From Colwellia sp. (GTDB taxonomy: Bacteria > Pseudomonadota > Gammaproteobacteria > Enterobacterales > Alteromonadaceae): a stretch of 64,000 bases of DNA. The DNA is taken from NCBI GenBank assembly GCA_013215385.1, contig JABSOY010000018.1, positions 31,584 through 95,583 of the forward strand. Reading direction: 5' to 3'. Positions 35,186 to 44,506 of this stretch are shown piece after piece (the stretch's first letter is position 1; each line of letters starts with the position of its first letter). The notes under the pieces were generated by a model. That model was given only the letters and a program-made list of their open reading frames with translations. It ran no database searches and was not told where the DNA came from. A program made the translations under genes and the position numbers.

Positions 35186-36214
35186 ATGATAATAAACAAT
35201 CCATACTTTTCTCCTTTTCTATTGCTAATAGCATTATCCCTGATATCTGGTTGTACCAAGCCCATACCAGAGAAAATACTCCTGTCAGGTTCTACCATGG
35301 GCACAACATACCATATAACTTATATTAACAAAGATGATCTTAACAAGTCTGATATTATGCAGGACTCGATTGATCATTTACTTGCTGAAGTTAATCAAGT
35401 TGCTTCCACTTATATGAAAAACTCGGAATTATCACGATTTAACCAGACGAAGAATACCACCCCCTTTGTGGCATCGATTCAGTTAAGAGAAATGTTAACT
35501 GAAGCGATTCGTTTAGCTGAATTATCAGGTGGCGCACTTGATGTTACGGTAGGACCTTTGGTTAATTTATGGGGGTTTGGCCCGTCTCATCGTCCAATCA
35601 ATATACCTACTGAAGAGCAAATCACTGTGGCTAAATTGAAAACAGGTATACAGTACGTAAAAATTAAAGGTGATGCGATCATTAAACTAAATCCAGATAT
35701 TTACCTTGATTTGTCTACATTGGCAAAAGGGTACGCTGTTGATCGAGTGGCTGACTTTTTAGAAGAGCAAGAAATAGAAGATTATTTAGTTGAAATTGGC
35801 GGTGAAATGCGATTAAAAGGAAAGCCTGAGGACGGGAGAAACTGGAAAGTAGCTATCGAAAAGCCACTTTCAGAGCAACGTGTAGTTCAGCAAGTTATCA
35901 TACCCAAAAATAGTGCAGTTGCCAGTGCTGGAGACTACCGGAATTTTTTCGAACAAGACAATATTCGCTACTCTCATATTATAAACCCAAAAACAGGTAA
36001 ACCTATTGCACACCGGCTTGTCTCGGTGACAGTTATAGCTGCAAAGAGTATGGTCGCGGATGGTTTATCAACGGCGTTGATGGTCATGGGGCCACATAAA
36101 GGCTTGGCTATGGCAAAAGAGCAAAATATTGCTGCATTATTTATAGTTAAAACTATTGATGGTAATTATTCGGAATTTCATACAGATAACTTTAATATCT
36201 ATTTACCGAACTAA
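35186..36214 (+). CDS. apbE: ApbE-like FAD:protein FMN transferase (lipoprotein)
   Basis: This 342-residue protein has a lipoprotein signal with lipobox ISGC (Cys23). The ApbE domain starts with SGSTMGTTYHITY, and includes YLDLSTLAKGYAVDRVA and EIGGEMRLKG, all typical flavin-binding and catalytic loops. ApbE attaches FMN to threonine in Nqr, Rnf or other flavoproteins in the periplasm. No such operon is adjacent, so its client is probably encoded elsewhere, or it serves a PepSY or reductase protein such as that at 57714. Confidence 0.93.
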   Translation: MIINNPYFSPFLLLIALSLISGCTKPIPEKILLSGSTMGTTYHITYINKDDLNKSDIMQDSIDHLLAEVNQVASTYMKNSELSRFNQTKNTTPFVASIQLREMLTEAIRLAELSGGALDVTVGPLVNLWGFGPSHRPINIPTEEQITVAKLKTGIQYVKIKGDAIIKLNPDIYLDLSTLAKGYAVDRVADFLEEQEIEDYLVEIGGEMRLKGKPEDGRNWKVAIEKPLSEQRVVQQVIIPKNSAVASAGDYRNFFEQDNIRYSHIINPKTGKPIAHRLVSVTVIAAKSMVADGLSTALMVMGPHKGLAMAKEQNIAALFIVKTIDGNYSEFHTDNFNIYLPN

Positions 36215-36837
36215 AAGCAGTTATACATAAATAGTGAACATGTGTGTATTAAAATTTGTTATACAATTGATTAAAGTCGAAGTGGTTGGTGAACGGAAGT
36301 CAGTATTGTAGAGTTGACTTATCCCCCAATTTTACACAGTTAAGCTAACGGGGCACGTCTTCGAAGCGTTAATATAACAACAGGTACGATAAGATTTTTT
36401 CTATAATATCAAACTACTAAAGGTAAACCAATTAGCAATAGCTTTAATAGCGGTGGCAGCTTCTTTTAAATTTCATGCTATTATGAGCGAAGAATAATTA
36501 AGGCTATTACAAGTATTGGTTGACCAAATTAGTAACGTCAAACAACCTAGCTTAATAGTTAATTAAGCTTTCAGAATGAGTATACAAACCATTTCAATTG
36601 TTTTTTAAGCTGTCATCTTCATTTATAATCACATAGTTAATTTAGCCAACTAATCAGAAGTGATTAGATCATCAATGTATATTTCAAGTTTAGTCTAAAC
36701 AGCCGTATTACTCGCTGCTTAATAGTGTCTATTTTTAGTCTGAGGCTAAATAAATAGCCAGTTAGTGTAGAATTCTAAGACCCAAAACAGACAATTTTGA
36801 CTCATGCTGGGATAAATAGATTACATAAAATATATCT

Positions 36838-36915
36838 CGGTTTGTGCCCCGAAGCGCCATAGAATCACAAAATTTAATACCTAGAATCATATTAATCTAA
36901 TGTCCGCTTTGGTAT
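36838..36915 (-). repeat. Dispersed repeat, type B inverted copy
   Basis: Reverse complement begins AAAGCGGACATTAGATTAAT and ends with CTATGGCGCTTCGGG, matching the copies at 19151 and 21822 in opposite orientation. Confidence 0.6.
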
Positions 36916-37011
36916 TTTTTAATCAAATTAGAATTTTTGACTTTATAGATTCCTGATGAAATTTAGAACAATTCTATTATCTAACGCAGGGCTGATTTGT
37001 ATCGGTTCAAA

Positions 37012-37060
37012 TGTCGTTAGATAAGCTAAGGCTAAGGTCTTCTTTCGTATCAAAGTGAAC
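37012..37060 (+). repeat. Dispersed repeat, type D copy 2
   Basis: GTCGTTAGATAAGCTAAGG then CTAAGGTCTTCTTTCGTA, matching 17955-18003. Confidence 0.6.
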
Positions 37061-37084
37061 ATAAAACAGGGTTGTTTTTACTCG

Positions 37085-37106
37085 TAAATTTAGACCGCTT
37101 TGTGGC
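37085..37106 (+). repeat. Short dispersed repeat, type E
   Basis: TTTAGACCGCTTTGTGGCA is shared with 13393-13411. Confidence 0.55.
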
Positions 37107-37451
37107 ATTAATTAGCATTATAACAATGATTATTTCATCGTAAATATCCGTAAATCAACAATGAATTCTTCGTGCGCTAACCGGAAGTTATGAATCGAAA
37201 ATCCCTGGGTTTATTATAATCAGGTGCAGACCTGGTAGCAGACTTTAGTACACGCTGGTATCGCTGTCAGTAACCCGAAAGTAGCATGTATTGTTACAAT
37301 CCAGTTGGATCAAAGCTAATGTTGTAGGGCAGGGGTATTTTCTGCTGCTGATACTTTGCCACAATGGGCCACTTGTAGTAATAAAATTTTCCACTACCAA
37401 AATCCGGTGATAGCTAAATCTAGAGTTATTTTGTGTATATGAAGTAAGTTG

Positions 37452-38876
37452 TTATTTTGCGGTACCCTTAACCTGCTTGATAACATCTTCAGCCGTAAGT
37501 TCTAATGCAATATAGGAAAAGTTAAAGCACATTTCATCACCCGAACCATAACCTCCGTAAACTATTTCATCGCTATGATTTTTAAAGGTGCAATCCACAG
37601 ACAGTTGGATTTGTTCAAATCGATTCTTATCAAAACGCTTTGGTTCTGCCAGAGTAAAGTCTCTTTGCCAATCTATATCCCAGCGTGGTATCGATAAAAG
37701 CGTCTCTGTATCGCCGTTTTCATACACTACAGACGCTCTACCTGAAGCACCAAAGGCGTGCATATGCACGTTAGCTGAATGAATTTCCACCGCATTAACG
37801 CTTTCCATTTGTGTTTCTGTTATCCAAGCGGTGTAGTTGGCAATGCGTTGCAATGGAACATTGACCGCGTAAGTTTTCTGTTGCCCCGGATTGATTACCA
37901 TGGATTGGTTTTTCTTGCTGTTAAGCCAATCGTTTTTGGTTAAAGGATAATGGATTGCGGGTTTTCTTACCGAGTCGGCAAGAGTAAAACTCAGCTGACT
38001 TCCTGGATCTTTTTCCCCTGGAGCAAAAGCCGAATAATAATGGACCTGCAAAATCAAAGCCGAACCTTTTTTGACTGGAATACCGGTATTCTTAGGGAAA
38101 TGATAACCGTCCATCCCTGGGGCCCAGTGAGCCAGCCAATAATTATTTTGACTGAGTTTTTTTACTCCTTCAGGATATTTTTTTTCAAACGACTGTCGTG
38201 TTTCTTTATCGCCCAGCCGATCAGGAACCGCGCCGCCGAAGCATTGATAACCAATGCCTTCCTCTTCGGCTTCTAGCTCTTTAAACATATCGGTGACTTC
38301 TGGTCTTGCAGCAAATAGAACGATGTGATGAACTATTTTTGTATTGCCGGGGACTGCTTTAAATCCGGTAACAAATTTATCTTGGGCTTCAGGCCAATCG
38401 ACGATAAAACATCGATAGTCATCTTTTTGCTCTTGTTTAGGCAGGTAGGCTTGCTGAGCGCTTTTCAGTGAAAGGTCGGCATTAAAAGAGTTAGTTATCT
38501 TGTGTTGTTCAAGTTTGAACCCTGTCGTTTTCGCTGGTTTATTCCCCTTGGGATAACCCGCCTCAGCCCATTGTTCAAATTGTTTGAGTTGTAGCTGCGA
38601 CAAAGATATATCATCCTTATAAATTTGATGACCAGTTTCGGCTAACCAAGGGGGCATACGCTTTTGTTGCACGGCAGAATTGATTGCGGTGTGAAACAGA
38701 TAAGCTTGCTCGGGATTCTCGAAAGAAAATGAAATTCCTTTTGACGAATGACACCCCAGACAGTTTTGTTCAATGATTGGTCTGATATCTTGGTAATAAT
38801 TTGGTGTGTTTTCTTCAGCAGTACTAAGATTAGAAATACTGATGAGTAGAAGTGTTAGTAAATTAATGGGAGTCAT
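37452..38876 (-). CDS. Cytochrome c with copper type II ascorbate-dependent monooxygenase-like domain
   Basis: This 474-residue periplasmic protein has a signal peptide (to about residue 20), a c-type haem motif CLGCH at 39-43, and a large C-terminal region with histidine clusters: KIVHHIVLFAA (HH), VEIHSANVHMHAFG (HxH) and LQVHYYSA. These resemble the two copper sites of PHM/dopamine beta-monooxygenase folds. A TlpA-like thiol protein is encoded immediately upstream (start 2 bases after its stop), perhaps for copper or haem delivery. Substrate unknown. Inference from domains. Confidence 0.78.
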   Translation of the reverse strand: MTPINLLTLLLISISNLSTAEENTPNYYQDIRPIIEQNCLGCHSSKGISFSFENPEQAYLFHTAINSAVQQKRMPPWLAETGHQIYKDDISLSQLQLKQFEQWAEAGYPKGNKPAKTTGFKLEQHKITNSFNADLSLKSAQQAYLPKQEQKDDYRCFIVDWPEAQDKFVTGFKAVPGNTKIVHHIVLFAARPEVTDMFKELEAEEEGIGYQCFGGAVPDRLGDKETRQSFEKKYPEGVKKLSQNNYWLAHWAPGMDGYHFPKNTGIPVKKGSALILQVHYYSAFAPGEKDPGSQLSFTLADSVRKPAIHYPLTKNDWLNSKKNQSMVINPGQQKTYAVNVPLQRIANYTAWITETQMESVNAVEIHSANVHMHAFGASGRASVVYENGDTETLLSIPRWDIDWQRDFTLAEPKRFDKNRFEQIQLSVDCTFKNHSDEIVYGGYGSGDEMCFNFSYIALELTAEDVIKQVKGTAK

Positions 38877-38877
38877 A

Positions 38878-39423
38878 TCAATCCCTGATGGTTAGCTTGT
38901 CGAGGTTATTAGATAACAATTGCTTGAGTTTAAACAAGTCGTCGCTATTAAGATGGCCGCTGGTGCGCCAAATGGGTTTCCCTTGGTGATCAATAATAAT
39001 CACCGTTGGCACGGTTGTGATAGCGAGAGACTGTTTTAACTTACTTTGTTGATCAAACCAGAATCGATTTCGGTGTTTTTTATATAACGGATGTTTTGCC
39101 AAATAATTTTTTGCATCGATGAATTTGTTGTCTATGCTGATGGCGTAATAAGGGGATTGGGTCGCTGCACTGATCTTGTCTAAGTCGTACATGAAACCCG
39201 CGCAGCTATGACACCAACTCGCCCAAAATTGAAGCAGCGTGTATGCTTGTTTGGTCCGTTGGACTTGATTTAGCTGAGGTAAGATTGACTGGCTAAAAGT
39301 GCTGTTTTTTTGATTTTTATCAAACGGCACGAGTGAGTCGTATAAAACCATACTATTAGCCAAAATGAAGTTGGTTTGAGTTATTGCCAGAATGAACAAG
39401 GCTATTTTAAGAAATCTACCCAT
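38878..39423 (-). CDS. TlpA/ResA-type thioredoxin-like protein
   Basis: This 181-residue exported protein has a signal peptide and a thioredoxin active site WCHSC (C71, C74) followed by a thioredoxin fold with cis-Pro in AITTVPTVIII. TlpA/ResA proteins reduce disulfides in apocytochromes or copper proteins outside the cytoplasm. It is first in a two-gene operon with the haem-copper monooxygenase-like protein, so it is probably its maturation partner. Confidence 0.85.
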   Translation of the reverse strand: MGRFLKIALFILAITQTNFILANSMVLYDSLVPFDKNQKNSTFSQSILPQLNQVQRTKQAYTLLQFWASWCHSCAGFMYDLDKISAATQSPYYAISIDNKFIDAKNYLAKHPLYKKHRNRFWFDQQSKLKQSLAITTVPTVIIIDHQGKPIWRTSGHLNSDDLFKLKQLLSNNLDKLTIRD

Positions 39424-40320
39424 AGAAAAATTACTTGCTGATGCTCTGTAAGGGCAACATATTCACCGAATTAGACTGCGATAGCAACTAAATTGTAGCG
39501 GTCGACTAATTCTGGATACTTTATCAGAGGTATTACTAATACATCAAGCGAGTCGGAAATGACCTTACTCCAATTTGAACTGTTACCATGTTGAAAATAA
39601 TTCCTAACTTTGACCGGCAACTTTGGCAGTACAGGTCAAATATAACGATGAAGTCGAATAGCGACGTAGTTACAAGAACGGCCCATCAAAATGATAGTGC
39701 TGAACGGCAGAAAATCGGACTCAAGACCTATTTAAACCAGAGTGAGTGAATGGAGGTTCTGCGAAAAATGTAAGTGATTAAAGATATATTATTTAGAAAT
39801 TTGTTCTTGAAATGACCGATTCATCTACATTTGTCCGATATGGCGACTAAATATTGCTTTCATTTGCAAATATACATTTAGACATATCATTAGGTTAGAG
39901 TGAATGGGCGTTTTTTACGACTTTTGTAGTTGAATCCTACCAGCTGTTCTCTGCCACAAGGTACTTAATCGTTAATGTCAGTTTCAGATCAAAAGCGACT
40001 TGAAATCTGGCCAACTTTTCAAATTGTTAACGTCTTCAAAGTGGCAAATACGGGCGTAGTCATTTCAATAAAACCTATCAAAGCAATACTTATCTATTCC
40101 TGAAATACATATAAGCAGCGATAGATATTGATATGTACAAACCTCACATTTAATCTAAGAAAATTTAAGTCTACTTTTAAAAAATATTAAAGCAATAAAT
40201 ACTAAGGGAACCTAACTAGCTTGTTGCTAATCCCCTTGAACGATATTCTGGCGATGAAAGGAAATTCACACTTACAATTGAGTTACATTTATATTGACAT
40301 TGATTACACTGAGAGTATGA
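39424..40320. other. Intergenic stretch, no gene seen
   Basis: No coding frame of quality. A repeat-like stretch at 39990-40060 vaguely resembles the dispersed families but is not clear. The last bases hold the operator pair of the TetR gene. Confidence 0.5.
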
Positions 40321-40347
40321 TGACGTTTCGTCAGTGACGAATCGTCA
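40321..40347. promoter_or_regulatory. Two TetR operators before the RND-locus TetR gene
   Basis: Two 13-bp palindromes, TGACG-TTT-CGTCA (40321-40333) and TGACG-AAT-CGTCA (40335-40347). Centres 14 bases apart. They recur once at 41188 before the RND gene. Confidence 0.9.
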
Positions 40348-40367
40348 CACATTAAAAAGTAGAGATC

Positions 40368-41135
40368 ATGACACCACCTAAATTACTCGATGAAGCCGCA
40401 TTAAAAGAAAGAGAGTTGCTTATTATTAACTCAGCCGTGCTGCTCATCCAGAAAAATGGCATAGAAAATCTGACTATGGATAAAGTTGTAGCACAAGTGC
40501 CATTCTCTAAAGGCACCGTCTATAAACACTTTATCGGTAAAGAAGACTTACTATTAGCCATCAGTAATTATTCTATTAAAGTACTCGGCGATCTTTTCTA
40601 TCGAGCATACCAGTTTAAGGGCTGTGCTCGGTCACGTATGCTGTTATTAAATTTCTCTTACCTTATCTATGCGATGTTATACCCGGCATTATTTCAATGT
40701 GTACTTTGTGCAAAGTCGCCTAATGTTGCTGGTAAATCAAGTGAAAAGCATATTAACGAAAGTGAGAAGTTAGAAGTTAAGTTAATGACTTCTATCCACG
40801 GTATTGTCGAAGACGGCCTAAACGATAATAGTTTATCACTGCCTTTAAATATGGATATTCAGCAAATATGTTTTAGCAATTGGTCTACGGCTTTTGGTGC
40901 AATTTCCTTGCTGTCAGGGGAAGTTGATCAATGTAGTGGTAGAACAAGTTTAATTGTTGAACGCGAACTTTTTAATCTCAGTAATTTGTTATACGACGGC
41001 ATGGGCTGGCAACCCCTAACAAAAGATAGTAACCCGTGCTTAGAATTAAAAAGCGCTTTGGATGAATTATTTCCAGAAGAATTAGCAAAAATTAAAGCAA
41101 AAGGTCGTGAGCTAAACTTCGACAGCTTTAGCTAA
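40368..41135 (+). CDS. TetR family regulator of the RND export locus
   Basis: This 255-residue regulator has the TetR helix-turn-helix at about residues 15-62 (AVLLIQKNGIENLTMDKV, PFSKGTVYKHFIGKEDLL). A longer than usual C-terminal domain follows. Three identical-arm palindromes, two before this gene and one before the RND gene, show that it autoregulates and controls the downstream operon. A terminator at 41150-41176 separates it from that operon. Ligand unknown, likely a lipid or drug. Confidence 0.9.
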   Translation: MTPPKLLDEAALKERELLIINSAVLLIQKNGIENLTMDKVVAQVPFSKGTVYKHFIGKEDLLLAISNYSIKVLGDLFYRAYQFKGCARSRMLLLNFSYLIYAMLYPALFQCVLCAKSPNVAGKSSEKHINESEKLEVKLMTSIHGIVEDGLNDNSLSLPLNMDIQQICFSNWSTAFGAISLLSGEVDQCSGRTSLIVERELFNLSNLLYDGMGWQPLTKDSNPCLELKSALDELFPEELAKIKAKGRELNFDSFS

Positions 41136-41149
41136 GCAAACACAAGTGA

Positions 41150-41176
41150 AAATGCGGTCTACAGCCGCTTTTTTTT
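41150..41176 (+). terminator. Terminator after the TetR gene
   Basis: GCGG / CCGC stem around TCTACAG, followed by TTTTTTTT. Short but with a strong T run. Confidence 0.65.
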
Positions 41177-41187
41177 GAACCATTGGG

Positions 41188-41200
41188 TGACGATTCGTCA
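41188..41200. promoter_or_regulatory. TetR operator of the RND operon
   Basis: TGACG-ATT-CGTCA, same arms as the two sites at 40321-40347, located 54 bases before the RND start. Confidence 0.85.
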
Positions 41201-41253
41201 CTAAAGAACTCTTCTTTATAGAAGAAAAATATTAGCATATACGGAGCTTAACC

Positions 41254-43602
41254 ATGAGAAATAAACTCTATAACTTTGTAGGTAAAAACCCATTTTGGGT
41301 AATACTTATTTGTCTCACTTTCACGGTATTATCGGGAATAGGGGCTCAAAAGTTAGAATTTAAAAATGACTATCGAGTATTCTTTAGTGAAGAAAACCCG
41401 CAATTAACGGCCTTTGAGTCGATGCAAAAAATATATGCTAAAAGCGATAACGTTTCTTTTGTTGTTGCCCCCAAAGATGGCAATGTTTTTACGCAACAGC
41501 ATTTAAGCGCATTAAAAGACTTAACCAAGGCTAGTTGGCAGGTACCTTATTCAACGCGTGTTGATTCAGTCACCAACTTCCAATATACCTATGCTGAAGA
41601 AGACGACATGATCGTTGAAGATTTAGTGATGTCGACTAAAGGCTTAACCAGCGATAAGCTTGAAAAAATTAAACAAATCGCGATCAGTGAGCCTTTACTT
41701 GTTAATAAAATAATTTCTACCACAGGCCATGTTTCAGTCGTTAATGTGACTGTTCAGTTACCAGGGATAGATCCTATGGTAGAAACACCGGAAGTGGCGA
41801 AAAGTGTTAGAGCTATTCAAGCAAAATTTTTAGCAGAAAACCCAGAGATGGATATTTATCTATCAGGCATGATCATGATGAACACCTCGTTTGGTGAGTC
41901 TTCAATTAGCGATAGTTCAACACTTATTCCACTGATGTTTCTTGTCGTTATTGTCACGATAGGCTTATTACTGAGAACGATAACTGGCACAATTTCTACC
42001 GTACTTATTATCATTATGAGTATTGTGACTACGATGGGACTTGCTGGTTGGTTGGGCTTTTATTTAACCGGGCCTTCATCATCAGCACCAACGATGATAA
42101 TGACGTTGGCTGTAGCAGATTGTATTCACATTTTAACCTCAATGTTCTACGAGATGCGGCAAGGCGCTGATAAACGTACGGCTATTGCACGTAGTATAAA
42201 AATTAACTTACAGCCAATTTTCTTAACCAGTGTCACTACCGCAATCGGCTTTTTAAGCATGAACTTCTCTGATTCACCACCTTTTAGAGATTTAGGAAAC
42301 TTAGTGGCTATTGGCGTTATGTTAGCGTTTGTATTCTCGGTTACCATTTTCCCGGCACTACTTACCGTATTACCCGTACGTGTTAACAAGCAGTCAGAAA
42401 ATAAAAAAGACATTATGGCAAAATTGGCTGACTTCGTTATTGCCAAACGTAAAGCCTTATTACCACTAACCAGCGTATTTATTATCGCTTCAGTGATGTT
42501 TATTCCCAATAATGAACTTAATGATGATTTTGTTAAATATTTCGATGAGTCAGTACCTTATCGTGCGGCAACTGATTTTATGCAAGACAACTTGTCTGGC
42601 ATGATGGTTGTTGAAATCTCAGTTAAAACGGGAAAATCAAGTGGCATTAACGATCCTAAGTATTTGCGTAGTGTTAGTGATTTCAGTGATTGGTTACGTG
42701 ACCGTCCAGAAACAGATCATGTTAATACCATTACCGATACCTTAAAGCGCTTAAATAAGAATATGCATGGCGATGATCCTAGTTGGTATAAACTGCCAGA
42801 TAGCCAAGAAATGTCAGCGCAATACCTATTATTGTATGAAATGTCACTGCCATACGGCCTAGATTTAAATAACCAATTAGACGTTGATAAGTCGTCATCA
42901 AGAATCGTTGCTACCTTTAAAAACATGACCAGCAATGAATTGATTAATGTCGAACAAGAGATGATTGCGTGGTTCGCCAAACATGCACCTCAGTATGAAG
43001 TCGACTTTGCTAGCCCAAGTTTAATGTTTGCCCATATTGGTCAACGTAATATTACTAGTATGCTTATTGGTACCGTTTTCGCGCTTATATTAATTTCAAT
43101 TTTACTGGGTGTTGCACTAAAAAGTTGGCGCTTTGGCTTGATAAGCTTACTACCAAACTTAGCACCTGCAGCTATTGCTTTTGGCCTGTGGGGCATACTA
43201 AGTGCGCAAGTAGGTTTAGGTTTGTCAGTGGTTATTGGCATGACCTTAGGGATTGTTGTTGACGATACCGTGCACTTTTTAAGTAAGTACATACACGCAA
43301 GGCGTGAGAAAAATGCGACTGCTGAACAAGCTGTACATTACGCCTTTGATAATGTCGGTCGAGCACTTTGGATAACCACCTTTGTCTTGGTCGCTGGCTT
43401 TACTGTGCTGGCACAGTCTTCATTTAAAATGAATGCCGATATGGGCTTCTTAACGGCGCTTACTATCTTTATTGCACTTGTGGTCGACTTTTTGTTCCTG
43501 CCACCGTTACTTATCTTACTTGATAAAGGTAAATATAAATCGGTTGAACATTCCGGGGTATCTGCCGATGCGGGCATTCCAAAAGCTATTGAAGCGCTTT
43601 AA
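41254..43602 (+). CDS. RND superfamily exporter (MMPL/hydrophobe type)
   Basis: This 782-residue inner membrane protein has about 12 helices and two large periplasmic loops, a duplicated RND layout. Signature SAPTMIMTLAVADCIHI and GMTLGIVVDDTVHFLSKY carry the proton-relay acidic residues in helices 4 and 10. The first loop begins FKNDYRVFFSEENPQL, like HpnN/MmpL-type lipid exporters. It is followed by a LolA-like protein and an outer membrane protein, a known arrangement for lipid or hydrophobe export. Controlled by the adjacent TetR. Confidence 0.9.
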   Translation: MRNKLYNFVGKNPFWVILICLTFTVLSGIGAQKLEFKNDYRVFFSEENPQLTAFESMQKIYAKSDNVSFVVAPKDGNVFTQQHLSALKDLTKASWQVPYSTRVDSVTNFQYTYAEEDDMIVEDLVMSTKGLTSDKLEKIKQIAISEPLLVNKIISTTGHVSVVNVTVQLPGIDPMVETPEVAKSVRAIQAKFLAENPEMDIYLSGMIMMNTSFGESSISDSSTLIPLMFLVVIVTIGLLLRTITGTISTVLIIIMSIVTTMGLAGWLGFYLTGPSSSAPTMIMTLAVADCIHILTSMFYEMRQGADKRTAIARSIKINLQPIFLTSVTTAIGFLSMNFSDSPPFRDLGNLVAIGVMLAFVFSVTIFPALLTVLPVRVNKQSENKKDIMAKLADFVIAKRKALLPLTSVFIIASVMFIPNNELNDDFVKYFDESVPYRAATDFMQDNLSGMMVVEISVKTGKSSGINDPKYLRSVSDFSDWLRDRPETDHVNTITDTLKRLNKNMHGDDPSWYKLPDSQEMSAQYLLLYEMSLPYGLDLNNQLDVDKSSSRIVATFKNMTSNELINVEQEMIAWFAKHAPQYEVDFASPSLMFAHIGQRNITSMLIGTVFALILISILLGVALKSWRFGLISLLPNLAPAAIAFGLWGILSAQVGLGLSVVIGMTLGIVVDDTVHFLSKYIHARREKNATAEQAVHYAFDNVGRALWITTFVLVAGFTVLAQSSFKMNADMGFLTALTIFIALVVDFLFLPPLLILLDKGKYKSVEHSGVSADAGIPKAIEAL

Positions 43603-43701
43603 TTTTACACTACCGAAAAGTAAGCTTATCAAGGGCATTTATTTATTAAATTGCCTGGTCAACTTAAAGATAAGCTTATCAATATTTTATAAGGATTTTA
43701 C

Positions 43702-44502
43702 ATGTTAACTCAGAAAAAATTAATGAGCGCCATTGCTGTGCTTTGTTTAACGCTTGTCTCAAATTCCTCTACGGCTTTAACTCTCGATGAGCAAAAAGGC
43801 TTAGCTATCTCTGTAGAAGCGAAAAAAAGAGATTTAGGCTGGCAAGACAGTACGTCTGATATGCAGATGTTATTGCGCAATAAACAAGGGCAAGAAAGTA
43901 TTCGAGAAGTTAAAATGAAGACATTAGAAGTAGTTAATGATGGTGATAAAAGTTTAACTATTTTTAATAAACCTCGCGATGTAAAAGGTACCGCATTTTT
44001 AAGTTTCTCACATCCTGTGGTCTCTGATGATCAATGGTTGTTTTTACCAGCGTTAAAGCGTGTTAAACGTATCTCATCAAGAAATAAATCAGGGCCTTTC
44101 ATGGGTTCAGAGTTTGCTTTTGAAGATTTGAGTTCTTTTGAAGTAGAAAAATACACCTATAAATATTTGGGTGAAGAAGAGCTAAACGGCTTAACTAACT
44201 TCAAAGTTGAGCAATACCCAGTTGATGAAAATTCTGGTTACACCCGCCGTATAGTCTGGCTTGATACCAAAGAATACCGAGTGCATAAAATTAATTTTTA
44301 TGATCGGAAAGATTCATTACTTAAAACGTTAACCTTTAGCGACTATAAGCAATATTTAGCTAAATACTGGCGTGCAGACAAACAAGAAATGGTTAATCAA
44401 CAAAATGGTAAAAGCACAGTACTAACATGGAGTAATTACGCTTTTAAAACCGGCCTAACTGACAATGATTTTAATCGTAATTCATTAAAACGAGCACGTT
44501 AA
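43702..44502 (+). CDS. Outer membrane lipoprotein-sorting-like protein (LolA fold)
   Basis: This 266-residue exported protein has a signal peptide (to about NSSTA, residue 25). The pattern RVKRISSRNKSGPFMGSEFAFEDL and YPVDENSGYTRRIVWLDTK is typical of LolA/LolB-fold proteins next to RND exporters. It probably ferries a lipid across the periplasm between the RND pump and the outer membrane protein. It starts 100 bases after the RND stop; the gap carries a direct repeat of TAAGCTTATCAA. Confidence 0.82.
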   Translation: MLTQKKLMSAIAVLCLTLVSNSSTALTLDEQKGLAISVEAKKRDLGWQDSTSDMQMLLRNKQGQESIREVKMKTLEVVNDGDKSLTIFNKPRDVKGTAFLSFSHPVVSDDQWLFLPALKRVKRISSRNKSGPFMGSEFAFEDLSSFEVEKYTYKYLGEEELNGLTNFKVEQYPVDENSGYTRRIVWLDTKEYRVHKINFYDRKDSLLKTLTFSDYKQYLAKYWRADKQEMVNQQNGKSTVLTWSNYAFKTGLTDNDFNRNSLKRAR

Positions 44503-44506
44503 TCTC

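Larger units (their letters stand above)
36215..37451. other. Long non-coding stretch of dispersed repeats
   Basis: Contains an inverted type B repeat (36838-36915), type D (37012-37060) and type E (37085-37106) repeats. Around 37228-37400 one frame reads TLVHAGIAVSNPKV, weakly like an IS110 transposase, but it is too degenerate to call. No gene. Confidence 0.5.

Noticed and set aside
37228..37400. IS110 transposase-like relic (TLVHAGIAVSNPKV)
   Set aside because: Similarity limited to about a dozen residues with frameshifts; could be chance.
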